DNA of 64,000 bases from Stentor coeruleus. Its lineage: Eukaryota > Ciliophora > Heterotrichea > Heterotrichida > Stentoridae. Where the stretch lies: contig MPUH01000135.1 of NCBI GenBank assembly GCA_001970955.1, positions 33,670 through 97,669 on the forward strand, written 5' to 3'. The position numbers and the translations under genes are program-made. How positions within the stretch are numbered: position 1 is the stretch's first letter; each line of letters starts with the position of its first letter. Of the stretch, positions 1 through 9,992 are shown piece by piece. A model generated the notes under the pieces. The model was not told where the DNA came from, ran no database searches, and worked only from the letters and a program-made list of their open reading frames with translations.

Positions 1-161
1 AAATTTTATAATCTGGCAAAACTCATGCTCTTTACCTTTAAGTATTTCTGTTCATTATAAAGAATATTTCATTCTCAATCCTCATTGGTATTTCCACTAC
101 CAAAAACCTATAAACTTCCCAAAATAAATCTTTATCCTACTTTATTATATCTATAAAACTT

Positions 162-632
162 TCACAAATTCATTCTTAGATTTTTAAAACCTAACCAATC
201 TATATCTTTTTCATCATCATCTAAACTGCTTCTATCAAGTTCTTGCATTATTCTATATCCAATAATCCACGCATCATCTCTCAGTATATCATTACTTTCT
301 GGATTAGCCAATAAATCTGTAAGCTAAATAAGCATTACTTTAAGCTCTTTGAAGCTTATACTGTTCTTGGTTTTCAAATGAAGCTTTTTATGATTAGAAA
401 CTTGACTACAGTATCGAAACTTTACATGACAAATATCGCATTTGTAGGGTTTTTCACCTCTATGCATAAACTCATGTTCATTCAGATTTTGTCTTGAAGA
501 AAGCTCTTTATCACAGAAACTACACTTAAAATTTTTAATTCTTAAGTGTTTTAATGTTTGATGTCTCTTTAAGTTGTAAGGATTCGCATATGATCTCCCA
601 CAATTATTTTCTTGGCAAATAAATTCTACCAT
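162..632 (-). CDS. C2H2 zinc finger protein, two exons, 151 aa
   Basis: Three classical C2H2 zinc fingers sit in the first 85 residues: C6-C11-H24-H29 (CX4C, slightly wide), C37-C40-H53-H57, and C65-C68-H81-H85. Fingers 2 and 3 are joined by a near-consensus linker (RGEKPY), typical of sequence-specific DNA-binding proteins acting in the nucleus. The first exon alone (632 to 339) seems to stop after 102 codons, but that stop lies inside a 15-nt intron (324-338). Removing it adds 53 codons in the same frame, rich in acidic residues (DDDEKD), ending at a TGA at 162-164. The start ATG at 632 is directly before the first finger. Target genes cannot be inferred. Certain: the fingers. Very likely: the intron, from its exact match to the other introns here. 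Confidence 0.85.
324..338 (-). other. 15-nt intron in zinc finger gene
   Basis: On the minus strand it reads GTAATGCTTATTTAG: GTA start, A at position 10, AG end. It is phase 0, after codon 98, and contains the apparent stop of the first exon. Confidence 0.8.
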
Positions 633-1217
633 TGTTTTTATTTTAATGAACCTAAAATTATGTAAAAATAGCTTTTAAATTATAAATATAGTTTTAGGCT
701 TAAAATTAATAAAGATATATTCATAGGTTTGATATAAGATTTGTTTTAAGCATTAAAGCTGATTTTTTAAAGGTTTTTGGATGTAAAGGTTTGAAAATTA
801 GTATTTTTTTTTATGGAATATGTTGATTTATTATGCCGTTTTTGATATAATTAAGAATTTTTGATTTTTAGGGGTTTAATAAAGGATATATTTGTTATAT
901 TTGATTTTATATTGAAATTTAAGTTATTTTAGATTTTATATGGTGGAAGAGAATATATTTATGACTTATATTGGAAGTGTTTTTGAATTAAAAGACTTTA
1001 TTTAATTTATTTTTTTGTTTTAAGTTGTGTTTAGGGTAGTAAATTGAGTTTATGTAAAGAATATCTGGGATTTTATTAATTTTTTATGATACAAAATTAT
1101 GGACTATTTAAGTGTTAAAAGTTTTATTTCTTAATAGTGATTGCCTTTAAATAGTTTTATTTTATTGAGATAGTTATTATTTTTGATTAGAATAAACAAA
1201 TTTGTAAGTGATTAAAA

Positions 1218-1390
1218 CTTGCTAGAAATCTTTTAAAAACTAATAAAGAGTTTTTCTTTGAATATAATGTAATACAATACTTGATTTTTCTTCAGAGATA
1301 AAAGCAAAAAATCTAAGAAGCGATAGTGAAAATATTAAAGTTGGTGAATTTATTGTACAGGATAAGTTTGAAAATGGAAATCAAGTATAA
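1218..1390 (+). pseudogene. Coding-like remnant, unidentified
   Basis: From 1295 to 1390 there are 31 open codons with ordinary coding composition (ending VQDKFENGNQV, then TAA). Just upstream, in another frame, 1218 onward reads LARNLLKTNKEFFFEYN. Neither has a start codon in context. I read this as a decayed gene, but a short multi-exon gene cannot be excluded. Confidence 0.25.
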
Positions 1391-1996
1391 ACTTAAAATC
1401 TTATAGAACTAGATATGATATTTAGCTAGTTCATATGAGAAATAATACCTATATAAATGATATTAAGCAACCTTTTTGCGTTAAATTACTATATAAATTA
1501 TTCAAAGTTTAAATTGTGTAATTTTTTCAATCACCAGCTTGAGGAATATATCCAAATCCTTCTTTGTATATTAACTACCTAAAATTTTTGTGAAAACCTT
1601 CATGTTTATATTATTATCGTTGAAAGCACCCCTAAAAGATTCTCTTTTACACCTTCTTAAATACTTCTAAAAAGTAGCACAGCTATACTTTTCTCATTCT
1701 GTAAGTCAACTTTATAAGATGCTTATCCACATATACATTTTTTTCTAAATAACCCTAACAGATTGAAAATAATTCAAGTACTTATACTTTTACGTACAGT
1801 ATCAGATATTTATTCATCAAAAATTCTACCATGATTAGAACTAAGCTAATAATTCTTTAATAAATCCATTATGTTTACTTGCAATCCTAGTATTCAATTA
1901 ATCTAACTTTTAACACATTCAGATATGCTTTGATAATATCTTAATCGTTTATCATCTTAAACACGAAAATAGATATTTACACATTAAGTATATAAA

Positions 1997-2083
1997 CTAA
2001 AGAACACTTAAAATCTTAGTATCAGCTGTAAATCCTACATATTCGACTCGGTTAACTATTCTAGAGCCATAAGCTTGGAGTGC
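1997..2083 (-). pseudogene. Coding-like remnant, unidentified
   Basis: Twenty-eight open minus-strand codons (containing YGSRIVNRVEYVGFTADTKI) end at a TAG at 1997-1999 and are preceded by TAG at what could be a 3-prime splice site. The minus strand further on (to about 1530) has scattered open pieces separated by many stops, consistent with a decayed gene. Family not recognised. Confidence 0.3.
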
Positions 2084-2425
2084 CTATAATTTCATTTTTT
2101 ATGTCTAAGTTTTTATCAATTTAATGACGTATTTTACCTGTTATTATAGTTTTTAAAAGGAGTTTATTTTTAGTCTATTCCCACTTGAAAGAAGTTCACA
2201 GAATTCTATGAGTCTTTTTAAATACTATTTCGTGTTTTTTTTCAAGATTTTCTTGAGTAGTCTATTTGCTCTTCCTATCTCAATTTACATATAAAATTAT
2301 AAAGCCTAATATCATCAATACAAACAGCTAACTTAAATTATCCCATAAACCATAGCATAAATACTTATATTTATATACAACACCTAACCAAATCCACGTA
2401 AAAAATTATTTCAACAATAAATAAA

Positions 2426-3553
2426 ATGGGCTGTAAGAGTTGCAAGACTGTTGAAAGAAATGAAACAGAAGTCTTACAGCACATTTTAAAATACATCCAA
2501 ACTGACGACATATCAAATTTGCATATGAACTTACAATTCCTAACCAAACTCTCAAAAGACCATTACTCAGTTGTCATGAATGAAAAAATCCTTACTCACG
2601 GGGTATACAAACTGAACTTTATGGCTTATTCTTTAATGGTAGGTGCTACAAAATCCTTCAAACTATTTTACGAAAAGTGTCGTTGTTGTCTAGAATTGAT
2701 GAACCAGAATTTTTCTGAATATAGTTTAGATCCATTAAACGTAATATGCGAAAAAGGTCATTTAGAATTACTTAAGTATTACTTACCACTTTATATACAA
2801 TTCCGTAGTTCAAATCAAGAAGCTAATAATACAACACTTCAATTTCAAGCTAGAATTCCAATTAACCAACCTAGAGAATCTTATACACCAATACAAATAG
2901 CTTGTATAAGTGGACATATAGGTGTAGTTGATTATATTTATCGATACAATTTATCATTCTCTGATCCTATTTTAGATATTAATGAAATAAATGAAGAAAC
3001 AGGAGAAAACTGTGCCCTTATATCAATAAGAAGTGGAAATTTGAGTATGGTTAAAATGATGAGAGAAGGATACAATTTAGATTTTAATGTAAAAAATAGA
3101 TTTGAGGAAAATGCTTTGCAGATATGCGCAGTTTGTTCAAGGCATTTCCCAAATATTCCTTATTCAGATATTTTTGCTTATCTTATTGAAGAAGCTGGGT
3201 TGGATATAACTGAAAATCATGAAGAAATCCTTTTGGCTATTGAAAACAAAGAAATGATAGCTTTAGCTGAACATAGACTGAAAGAAAAAGGTATAAAAGT
3301 TAGTAAAAGTGAACTTGATGAGATATTTCAGACTAAAAGAAAAACACGAAGTAGGATAATGCCTAGAGTAAGTGTGAGTTCTATGGAAAAAGTTGATGAA
3401 ATTGATAAACCTGATAAGCTTGATGAATACGAGAAACCTGATGATCCTGATTACAGTTGCATATCTTCAGTTGATCTAGGAACTAGTGAGACTTCATTCC
3501 TTATATCCAGTTTTTTAAACACAAAAAACGAATCCCATATAATCAGCATATAA
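2426..3553 (+). CDS. Ankyrin-repeat-like protein with lipid-anchor N-terminus, 375 aa
   Basis: At least four helix-turn-helix units resemble ankyrin repeats: DPLNVICEKGHLELLKYYL (about residues 102-120), YTPIQIACISGHIGVVDYIY (about 152-171), GENCALISIRSGNLSMVKMM (about 192-211) and a weaker one around ENALQICAV (about 228-236). The protein starts MGCKSCK, a glycine at position 2 followed by cysteines, which is the pattern of dual N-myristoylated and palmitoylated membrane proteins; this is inferred, not proven. The C-terminal 80 residues are polar, with a K/P/D-rich acidic stretch (EKPDDPD). Ankyrin repeats bind protein partners; no partner can be named. ATG at 2426 follows an A-rich leader. 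A single open exon; a stopless intron cannot be ruled out. Confidence 0.75.
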   Translation: MGCKSCKTVERNETEVLQHILKYIQTDDISNLHMNLQFLTKLSKDHYSVVMNEKILTHGVYKLNFMAYSLMVGATKSFKLFYEKCRCCLELMNQNFSEYSLDPLNVICEKGHLELLKYYLPLYIQFRSSNQEANNTTLQFQARIPINQPRESYTPIQIACISGHIGVVDYIYRYNLSFSDPILDINEINEETGENCALISIRSGNLSMVKMMREGYNLDFNVKNRFEENALQICAVCSRHFPNIPYSDIFAYLIEEAGLDITENHEEILLAIENKEMIALAEHRLKEKGIKVSKSELDEIFQTKRKTRSRIMPRVSVSSMEKVDEIDKPDKLDEYEKPDDPDYSCISSVDLGTSETSFLISSFLNTKNESHIISI

Positions 3554-3905
3554 ATTAACCAAATTTAACTTTTATTATATGAAAAACCAACTAATCTTCA
3601 TCAAAAAAACTCATTATAAACATATATTTTACATACCCATTCTTTATCAAAATAATAAATATTTTATTTACAAGATAACTTCTAAGCAAAATTTAATCAT
3701 TCCAGTTATTTCATACAACTTTTTCTCTTTCTCTATCTTTTTATTTTCATCTAAATACTATTAACTTTTATAACAAATATTTTTATCATTAGAAAATTGT
3801 TATTCAAATAAGTCCTTATCAAAAACTCATTCTGAAAATTATATTTGTAGTCCTTTTTGCAAGAAGGGTTTATTACTGTAATGGTGGGTATATAATAATA
3901 TCCCA

Positions 3906-4148
3906 ATGGTAAAAACTATTTAGCCTAAGGAAATAAAAGACGTGCGCATGTTTATTCAGAAGTGCAGGCCTGAAAATAGTTCACAGAAAGCATTGGCAAA
4001 GCATGTAACCATCAAGAAAATTGGGAAAATGACCAAGTTCAAACTTAGATGTTCTAAATATCTTTATACTATGGTTGTTGATGATGTAGAAAAGGCAGAA
4101 AAAATCAAGAAATCGCTCCCACCAAGCCTTAACAAAAAAGAAGTTTAG
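3906..4148 (+). CDS. RPL38: 60S ribosomal protein eL38, two exons, 75 aa
   Basis: This is ribosomal protein eL38, a small basic protein of the large cytosolic subunit. The core VTIKK...KFKLRCSKYLYT, then EKAEKIKKSLPPSL, is the diagnostic family signature. The uninterrupted frame lacks the usual N-terminus, but an ATG at 3906-3908 followed immediately by a 15-nt intron (3909-3923) and then CCT AAG GAA ATA AAA GAC restores the conserved beginning MPKEIKD. Exon 1 therefore codes only the initiator methionine. The resulting 75 residues are close to the usual length of about 70. The gene ends in TAG, and T/G-rich DNA follows. Confidence 0.96.
3909..3923 (+). other. 15-nt intron directly after the start codon of eL38
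   Basis: GTAAAAACTATTTAG, with A at position 10. Its position is fixed by the conserved MPKEIKD start of eL38, so it is one of the best supported introns here. Confidence 0.93.
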
Positions 4149-4812
4149 ATAGTTTAATTTAGGACTTCAAACATATGGTTAGATTTTATCCTTGAATGCA
4201 AAAGGAAAATTAAAGGCTTTGAGTATTATGAAAAGAGTTGATGATGTTTGTATTGTATAATGAAAAAAGATAGGTGTTGATATTTTTGATAAGATTGGAG
4301 ATATGGTTGAATTATGAATTTGGTAATGAATGAGAAAATTAGATGGGATGGAGGAGTTTTAGGAGGATTTTGATTATTTTTGTTGAAAGATAATATAGGT
4401 GATTGTAATATTTGGGAGTTTGAGTGATTTTGTGCTAGATTTTAGATGTTGTTAGCTTTTTGGGAATGATTATATTACATTTTATTTTTGGATTAGATTA
4501 GAAGTTTTTGAATTGAGAATTTGTAGTTTTTAATTGATTTGAAAATTAGAGTTTTTGTGATGGGGAAGAAGTTGGGATGATTAAGTGGAATAAATATTTA
4601 ATTTAAAAATTGGTATAAGGGGATATAAAATCTTTGGTAAAAAGCCTCTATCTTTTACAACCAGCCAAATCGCATATTAATATCCATCAACACAAGTTAA
4701 ATTTCACATAAAAAACCCATAAACCTTCGTTAAAACCACAAGCCAACCTATTCAAAATTCCTTTAAATAAACCTCCAAAACCACATATTTCCTATATCCT
4801 AATCAATGCTAA
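4149..4812. other. Convergent intergenic region
   Basis: Lies between the 3-prime ends of eL38 (+) and the alcohol dehydrogenase gene (-). It is T/G-rich up to about 4620 and A/C-rich after, each half matching the downstream bias of its neighbour. No gene, RNA or repeat seen. Confidence 0.6.
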
Positions 4813-5892
4813 TTAATTACTTCTAGGTGTGAAGGTGTTGAAAAAGTCTTTTGTTTCAATCACATTCCTATACCTTGGCCATTTAGGTGATCCAGAAAAC
4901 AAACTATTAACGGCAGATTGAGTATCAGCAAATGGGTATATATCCACATCAGGGATAATATTATGAATCTTAACAAACTCAAGCATATTCTCAATAACTA
5001 TTCTAGGACCAACTTCACTACCATGAAGTTCTTGTTGACGCATCAAAATTTGAGTAATATTCAATTTACAATCATGTTCAACATTAGGTGCACCAACAAG
5101 AGCAACATGTCCTCTAGGTCTAACTAACGAGAAATCCTGTTCTAAATTAACAGCAGTACATGTGTCAAGTATCATATCAAGAGAATTTGCATGTTTTTTC
5201 AATGCTTCAGGGTCTTTAGAATTAATAAAATGATGTGCACCCATACTTTTTGCCTCTTGTTCTTTACCAGGTGTTGTTGATATCGCCGTAACTTCACATC
5301 CAAATTTATTAGCAAATTTAATAGCAACATGACCAAGTCCTCCTATTCCAACAATTCCAACTTTCATTGATGGTTTAGCATATTGTAAAAGAGGATTATA
5401 AACAGTTGTTCCTGCACAAAATAATGGGGCAGCATATCCTGGGAAACTATCATCTAATTTAAAGAAGAAATCTCCTCTGCTTTGGAAAGATGTTGCATAG
5501 CCACCATAACTATAAGGGTCATAAGTGTATGATTTTCCTGCACACATGTTTTCATGTCCTGTACGGCATTCTGAGCACATATCACAACAGTCTCTATAAA
5601 CTCCAAAGCCAACTTTGTCGCCTTCATGAAGATGAGAAACTTTTTCACCAACTTTTTCAACTATGCCGACGATTTCATGACCTGGGACTAATGGAAGATA
5701 AGGTTCACCCCATTGGCCTGTTGATGTTAAAAGGTCGCTCATACATAACCCAGCGTGGGTTACTCGGATACGGATTTGCTTGTCACCTAAAGCTGGCTGG
5801 CGGAATGGAAGTGGGGTTACTTTTGTTCCCTTTTCAAGGAAAGCCATAGCTACACCATCAGCATCTCCTATATCGCAAGGTTGTTCACTCAT
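4813..5892 (-). CDS. Zinc-dependent alcohol dehydrogenase, MDR / cinnamyl-alcohol type, 359 aa
   Basis: A medium-chain zinc alcohol dehydrogenase that would interconvert alcohols and aldehydes with NAD(P)H in the cytosol. Catalytic zinc ligands are C50, H72 (in GHE) and C159. The structural zinc is bound by C103, C106, C109 and C117 (CX2CX2CX7C). The nucleotide-binding fold has GIGGLG at 182-187. The motif order and the CAGTTVYNPL segment around C159 are those of the cinnamyl-alcohol/YahK-like subfamily, usually NADPH-dependent with broad aldehyde range; the actual substrate cannot be read from sequence. Length is normal for the family (about 350). Start ATG at 5892; the first 12 residues before the enzyme fold are extra. 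Single open exon. Confidence 0.93.
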   Translation of the reverse strand: MSEQPCDIGDADGVAMAFLEKGTKVTPLPFRQPALGDKQIRIRVTHAGLCMSDLLTSTGQWGEPYLPLVPGHEIVGIVEKVGEKVSHLHEGDKVGFGVYRDCCDMCSECRTGHENMCAGKSYTYDPYSYGGYATSFQSRGDFFFKLDDSFPGYAAPLFCAGTTVYNPLLQYAKPSMKVGIVGIGGLGHVAIKFANKFGCEVTAISTTPGKEQEAKSMGAHHFINSKDPEALKKHANSLDMILDTCTAVNLEQDFSLVRPRGHVALVGAPNVEHDCKLNITQILMRQQELHGSEVGPRIVIENMLEFVKIHNIIPDVDIYPFADTQSAVNSLFSGSPKWPRYRNVIETKDFFNTFTPRSN

Positions 5893-7484
5893 ATTTATTA
5901 TCCATTAGATTATTAAGGCGTATTTGTCTTGGAGGATGGATTGTTGAATAAATTTATGGACATACCGGAATATAAAAATTATCATAAATTACAGACTGAT
6001 CCTTGATTGAATAGTCATACTTTTTTATCTTAAATACATTTTGACACTCTTAATGATCATTGATAAAGAATAAAGTTTCTGGTTTCTAATGTGTATTATA
6101 TATGATCTTCACTTAAGGCAATAATTATTTTTAGCTAAAGGTAAAATGCTATAATATTTTTTGAATATCTATGTGCATATAAGAATCATTATCAAATAAT
6201 TATTTTTATATACCCATTTATTGTAATAAAAACTTGTAAGAGATTTTTCATTAGAATTAGGTATATAATGATAAAAGTTTGGATTTTAATTTCTTTTTCT
6301 TGTGTCCTTTAGATATAAGCTTTTGATTTTATGGGCTTTTATATATCATAATCTTTATGGTTTTAGTTTGTAGTACTCTTGATAATTTTGAAATAAGCAG
6401 AAAATGGGTCATAAAAAAGACCATATTATCTTAGTAATTTTAGTTTACTTTTGGTTTAAAAAGATTTAAGAGTTTGTATGTAAGAAGAATTGTGAATGCT
6501 TTTTTTTTGATGAATTGTGATAAAATATTAGATTTTAAAGGAGGAAATGGGCTGGGGTTGATGAATAAAGGAAATTATTAGATGGTAAGGGAAAATATTT
6601 ATATACAGGTTTGCATTCAACTCAAATAAAATTTTTTGATCAAATAAAGCTTGGTTTATGCTTTAAGCTTATTAGTTTGTTATTTTATACAAGAAAAGAA
6701 CAGTGTATAATTCCTTTTTTTTGTTAGTGGATATATAGTTTTATAGTATTTGATTTAGATATAGAACAATAAATAGATTTTCTTGATTTACTTTGCAGAG
6801 AAGAGCTTGATTTTTATGCAAATAGGTGTTAGGGTGTTATGTAGTGCAATATTAAATAAAATAGTAATCATAAACCATATATATAACCAAATATATTTAT
6901 CAATTATCATAAACTTTACTGCCTAAAAATCATTAATAAGCAATAAAATTCTATCAAGCCAACAACAACAAAAGAATCTATAAAAAGTAATAAAACTACC
7001 CTAAATTATATAATTTAATATTATTTCTAATAAAATCTCCTTACCTAAAACATCAAGATACACTTAAAAAAATTCAATACAATAAGCCCTCTTCTCATCA
7101 TCCTCATTCCCATCATAATTTATATTTTATTCCCGAATTTTCAAAACTCCATCCGATTAACAAAAAAATACCCCTTCCTCATAACACCGCCTTCTTCTCT
7201 ATAACCCTTATCTTTATATCAAATCTCATTTATCAATCTATTTATTCATATCTATAACCCTATCTTCAATACTAATCTCTAACATTCTTATCATTATCAT
7301 AATATCTTAAAATCCTCTAACACCCCAATACTTAAACTTTCTATATTTATATACAATATTATTAAGCGTTTCTATATTAAATATCTCTCTATAAACAAAT
7401 CCCTATACCCAAAAAAAATCTCATATAAAAAATATCAGTTAAAGTTTCCATATTGTTTGTTTGACTAAGTCGTTAATATTTGAA
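5893..7484. other. Divergent promoter region, 1.6 kb
   Basis: Separates two genes transcribed away from each other. The left part (to about 6850) is T/G-rich and the right part (about 6860-7460) is A/C-rich and almost free of G. The switch near 6850 is a clear example of the strand bias at gene 5-prime sides in this window. No coding or RNA gene seen. Confidence 0.6.
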
Positions 7485-8507
7485 ATGAATTCATTTAACC
7501 ATGTAGCTCATGTGAGCGCTACTGTACGTCCTCCATCAGGACTTGCTCATAAAAGGCATTTTGAACCAGTATCTCACTCCATTTTCAATGATATAAAAAA
7601 AAGAAAGCTTGAGCATGGTGCTCAAAAACTCCAGCCTTCTTTCTTATCAGACTCATCGTTTGGCTCATTTTTGAATTCAACAGAAGACACTATGCAAAAT
7701 TGGTCCACACCTCAAAAAACCTCAGGGTCTTTGTTTATGTCAACTAGTGTGTCTTCAGATTCTAAAAATTGTCCTGTTGAACAAAGACATAAGTTCAAAG
7801 CTCGGCCTATACCGAAAACACTATACAAGCCTGATTTTATCCCTAAAACTAATGAAAGAATGCCGACCGTGCCGCAAGAGTTCCAATTATCAACCCAATC
7901 ACCATTTAAACATAGACAACAAAGCGCAAAATCTGAAACCTTCAGAGCACGACCAATGCCGAACTTCTCCCGACCTTGGCTTCCTCAAAACTGTTTTACC
8001 CCAAGTAAAAACCATCCTCCTGACATAAACTATGAATGCCAATTCTTCGACAATTCTTCAGGAAATTATTCAATAAACACACCTCCATCACAAAAAAGAA
8101 CCCATACACCAACATCTACTTCTAGAACCCATGAAAGAACTTTAACCCCTTCAAGTATTTATACAACTGGATTCAATTATAATAAAACAAATGAATTTTG
8201 CCCAAACCCGAATAAATTCATAAAAGACTTTGAACCAACTATTCCTATGGATATTGAATTTCATACTGCAAAAAGAGCACAAGAAAGAGAAATTTATGAG
8301 GAACGTAGAAGAGAACAAGAAAGGTTAAGAGAAGCTATGAGTAAAATTGAAGCTGAAGAAAAAGCTAGGATTGAGGCTCAAGAAATGAAAATGATTAGAA
8401 AACAATTAGAATTCAAAGCTAGACCTATGCCTAATTTCAGATCTAAGACTAGTGTTTATCAGAGTTCACAGTATGAAAACCCTGAGGATATGATGGATAT
8501 TGAATAA
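7485..8507 (+). CDS. TPX2-like microtubule-associated protein, 340 aa
   Basis: The C-terminal third matches the TPX2 C-terminal region: an entry motif with AKRAQERE, a charged helix of E/R/K repeats, then FKARPMPNFRS at about residues 312-322. The same short F-[KR]-A-R-P-[IM]-P motif occurs two more times upstream (FKARPIPK near 103 and FRARPMPNF near 150). In animals and plants TPX2 proteins bind microtubules and help nucleate them in the spindle; in a ciliate a role on intranuclear or cortical microtubules is an inference. The N-terminal half is low-complexity, rich in S, T, P and N, and likely disordered. The frame is open from a TTG at 7461, but the first ATG is at 7485 and is taken as the start. 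Confidence 0.8.
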   Translation: MNSFNHVAHVSATVRPPSGLAHKRHFEPVSHSIFNDIKKRKLEHGAQKLQPSFLSDSSFGSFLNSTEDTMQNWSTPQKTSGSLFMSTSVSSDSKNCPVEQRHKFKARPIPKTLYKPDFIPKTNERMPTVPQEFQLSTQSPFKHRQQSAKSETFRARPMPNFSRPWLPQNCFTPSKNHPPDINYECQFFDNSSGNYSINTPPSQKRTHTPTSTSRTHERTLTPSSIYTTGFNYNKTNEFCPNPNKFIKDFEPTIPMDIEFHTAKRAQEREIYEERRREQERLREAMSKIEAEEKARIEAQEMKMIRKQLEFKARPMPNFRSKTSVYQSSQYENPEDMMDIE

Positions 8508-8849
8508 TGTACATAGAATTTGATTCTATAAATTAAGATATAAATACTTGCAAAAAGTATGTTTAAAATAGTTTTTTAATTAGGGTTATGATTAGAATAT
8601 AGTTAGGTGCTAATATTGTTAATAAAATTATATTGCTTTTTTTTTGTAATGTGGTCTTGTTGTGTAGGCTTTTTTGTACTTGAAATAATCTAGAGATGAT
8701 TTTATGAATATTTTTGATTTATATACGTAAATATATTTATCTATATAGATTTTCTTCTAGGATCCTAGTCTATTTTTCCACATAAAAAATTGATTTTTTA
8801 TTTATTTTTCAAAGCAAACCTTTGTTTATAGATATTTTGATTTTTAGGC
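8508..8849. other. Convergent intergenic region
   Basis: T/G-rich DNA downstream of the TPX2-like gene that runs into the 3-prime end of the minus-strand coiled-coil gene. Several T-runs; nothing else seen. Confidence 0.55.
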
Positions 8850-9608
8850 TTAATTTTTTTTAATTTTGTCGACTTCTAGCATTTGTGCCTTCTGTTCTTT
8901 TTTTTGTATTTTTTTAGATTTTTCTTTTTCTTTTTCCATCTGAATTTTTTTATTAAGCCAATTACTATACTCTTCTTGTGCTTTATTTTCCTTATCTTTT
9001 TGGATTCTCTCAATCATATGCTTATCTTTTTTCATTATTTTTTCCTTCTTTTTCGCTTCTTTTTTTTTCCTTGTAAGCCAGTTTTGAACCTTCAGCTGCC
9101 TTTCTGCACATTTTTTCAGCTTATTATGTTCTTTTACCAATTTAAATTTATGCTGTTTTTTTAAGATTTTCATTTTTAATCGATTTTTAATCCTATCTTC
9201 AGCTTCTTTTTGCAAAAGCCAATATTCAAAAGGTATTCCCTTAGGTTTTTCATCTATTTTTTGTTTAAGTTTTTCAATAATAAAATCATCATTTGCAAAT
9301 GATTGTGATTTCTTATTAAACTGCTTATGAAGGTTTATAAGTTTTGAGTTGTTATATCCGAATAGTCCTTTTTTTAGTGTTTGTCTTACAACTTTGTCAA
9401 TATCATATTGGATTTTAGAGAGGTCATCATTACTTTTGGATTCTCGAATTGGGCTATGATTTTTTAATGCTTGTAAGTAATCATTGTCAACAATTTTGCA
9501 TTTTTTGGATTTAGATGATGAGAGGTCCTAAATATTATTTACTACTTGGCAAACTATTGAGTCTATTTTGGTTGATGAATTTCTGATTGGTTTCTTTAAA
9601 AGTTCCAT
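8850..9608 (-). CDS. CCDC34-like coiled-coil protein, two exons, 247 aa
   Basis: Exon 1 (9608-9543, 22 codons, starting MELLKKPIRN) and exon 2 (9527-8850) are joined by removing a 15-nt intron. The protein ends in a lysine/glutamate-rich helix of about 130 residues carrying a spaced W-L motif three times: EYWLLQKE, QNWLTRKKKE and SNWLNKKIQ. This pattern of tryptophans in a K/E coiled coil is that of the CCDC34 family, which in animals is linked to cilia and sperm flagella. Here that assignment is an inference from pattern. Without the intron only the C-terminal part from a TTG would be called. No membrane segment or signal peptide. The N-terminal 100 residues are not recognised. Confidence 0.75.
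9528..9542 (-). other. 15-nt intron in CCDC34-like gene
   Basis: Minus-strand GTAAATAATATTTAG, phase 0, A at position 10. It contains the in-frame TAG that otherwise separates the ATG exon from the rest. Confidence 0.8.
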
Positions 9609-9992
9609 TTAAAAGTTTATTTAGATGTAGATACATTATGTGATTAGATGGATTTGTGTGAATGTATAAACTGTAATAAAATATTTTATTTTTTATATTA
9701 TTGATTGGATTTATGTAGTTTAAAATGTAAGTTTATTGAAGAGGTTTATTTGGCTTGAGGTAGCTGATTTTATATTTTTTTTTATGTGAAAATTATAAAT
9801 TATTATATAAAACCTATGATGCTAGGGTTTTATCTTAGAAATACACATTTCATATCTTTAAACTGAAAAATGTTGGCAACTAAAAAACCAAATTTTACTA
9901 CAAATTTTATATCCTTCATATAAATCTTCTATATTTCTGATATAAATACTAACTCTTAAAATTATTAATAAATTACTAAGAAATATAATAAT
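9609..9992. other. Short divergent promoter region
   Basis: T/G-rich on the left and A/C-rich near 9840-9990, as between the other divergent gene pairs. No further feature seen. Confidence 0.5.

Larger units (their letters stand above)
633..2425. other. Long gene-free stretch with coding-like remnants
   Basis: No intact gene is visible. The left half (about 640-1200) is T/G-rich on the plus strand, as expected upstream of the minus-strand zinc finger gene. The right edge (2280-2425) is A/C-rich and G-poor, as upstream of the plus-strand gene at 2426. Between them are short open stretches with coding-like composition on both strands, listed separately, which look like decayed genes rather than working ones. 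Confidence 0.6.

Noticed and set aside
3579-3764. Open frame of 61 codons after the ankyrin-like gene
   Set aside because: Almost only I, F, Y, K and N as expected from AT-rich noncoding DNA; no family signal and no leader bias.
7461-7484. TTG start for the TPX2-like gene
   Set aside because: An ATG follows at 7485 in the same frame, and the eight preceding residues add no conserved sequence.
8883-9164. Plus-strand F-rich frame opposite the CCDC34-like gene
   Set aside because: Mirror of the lysine-rich coiled coil on the other strand.
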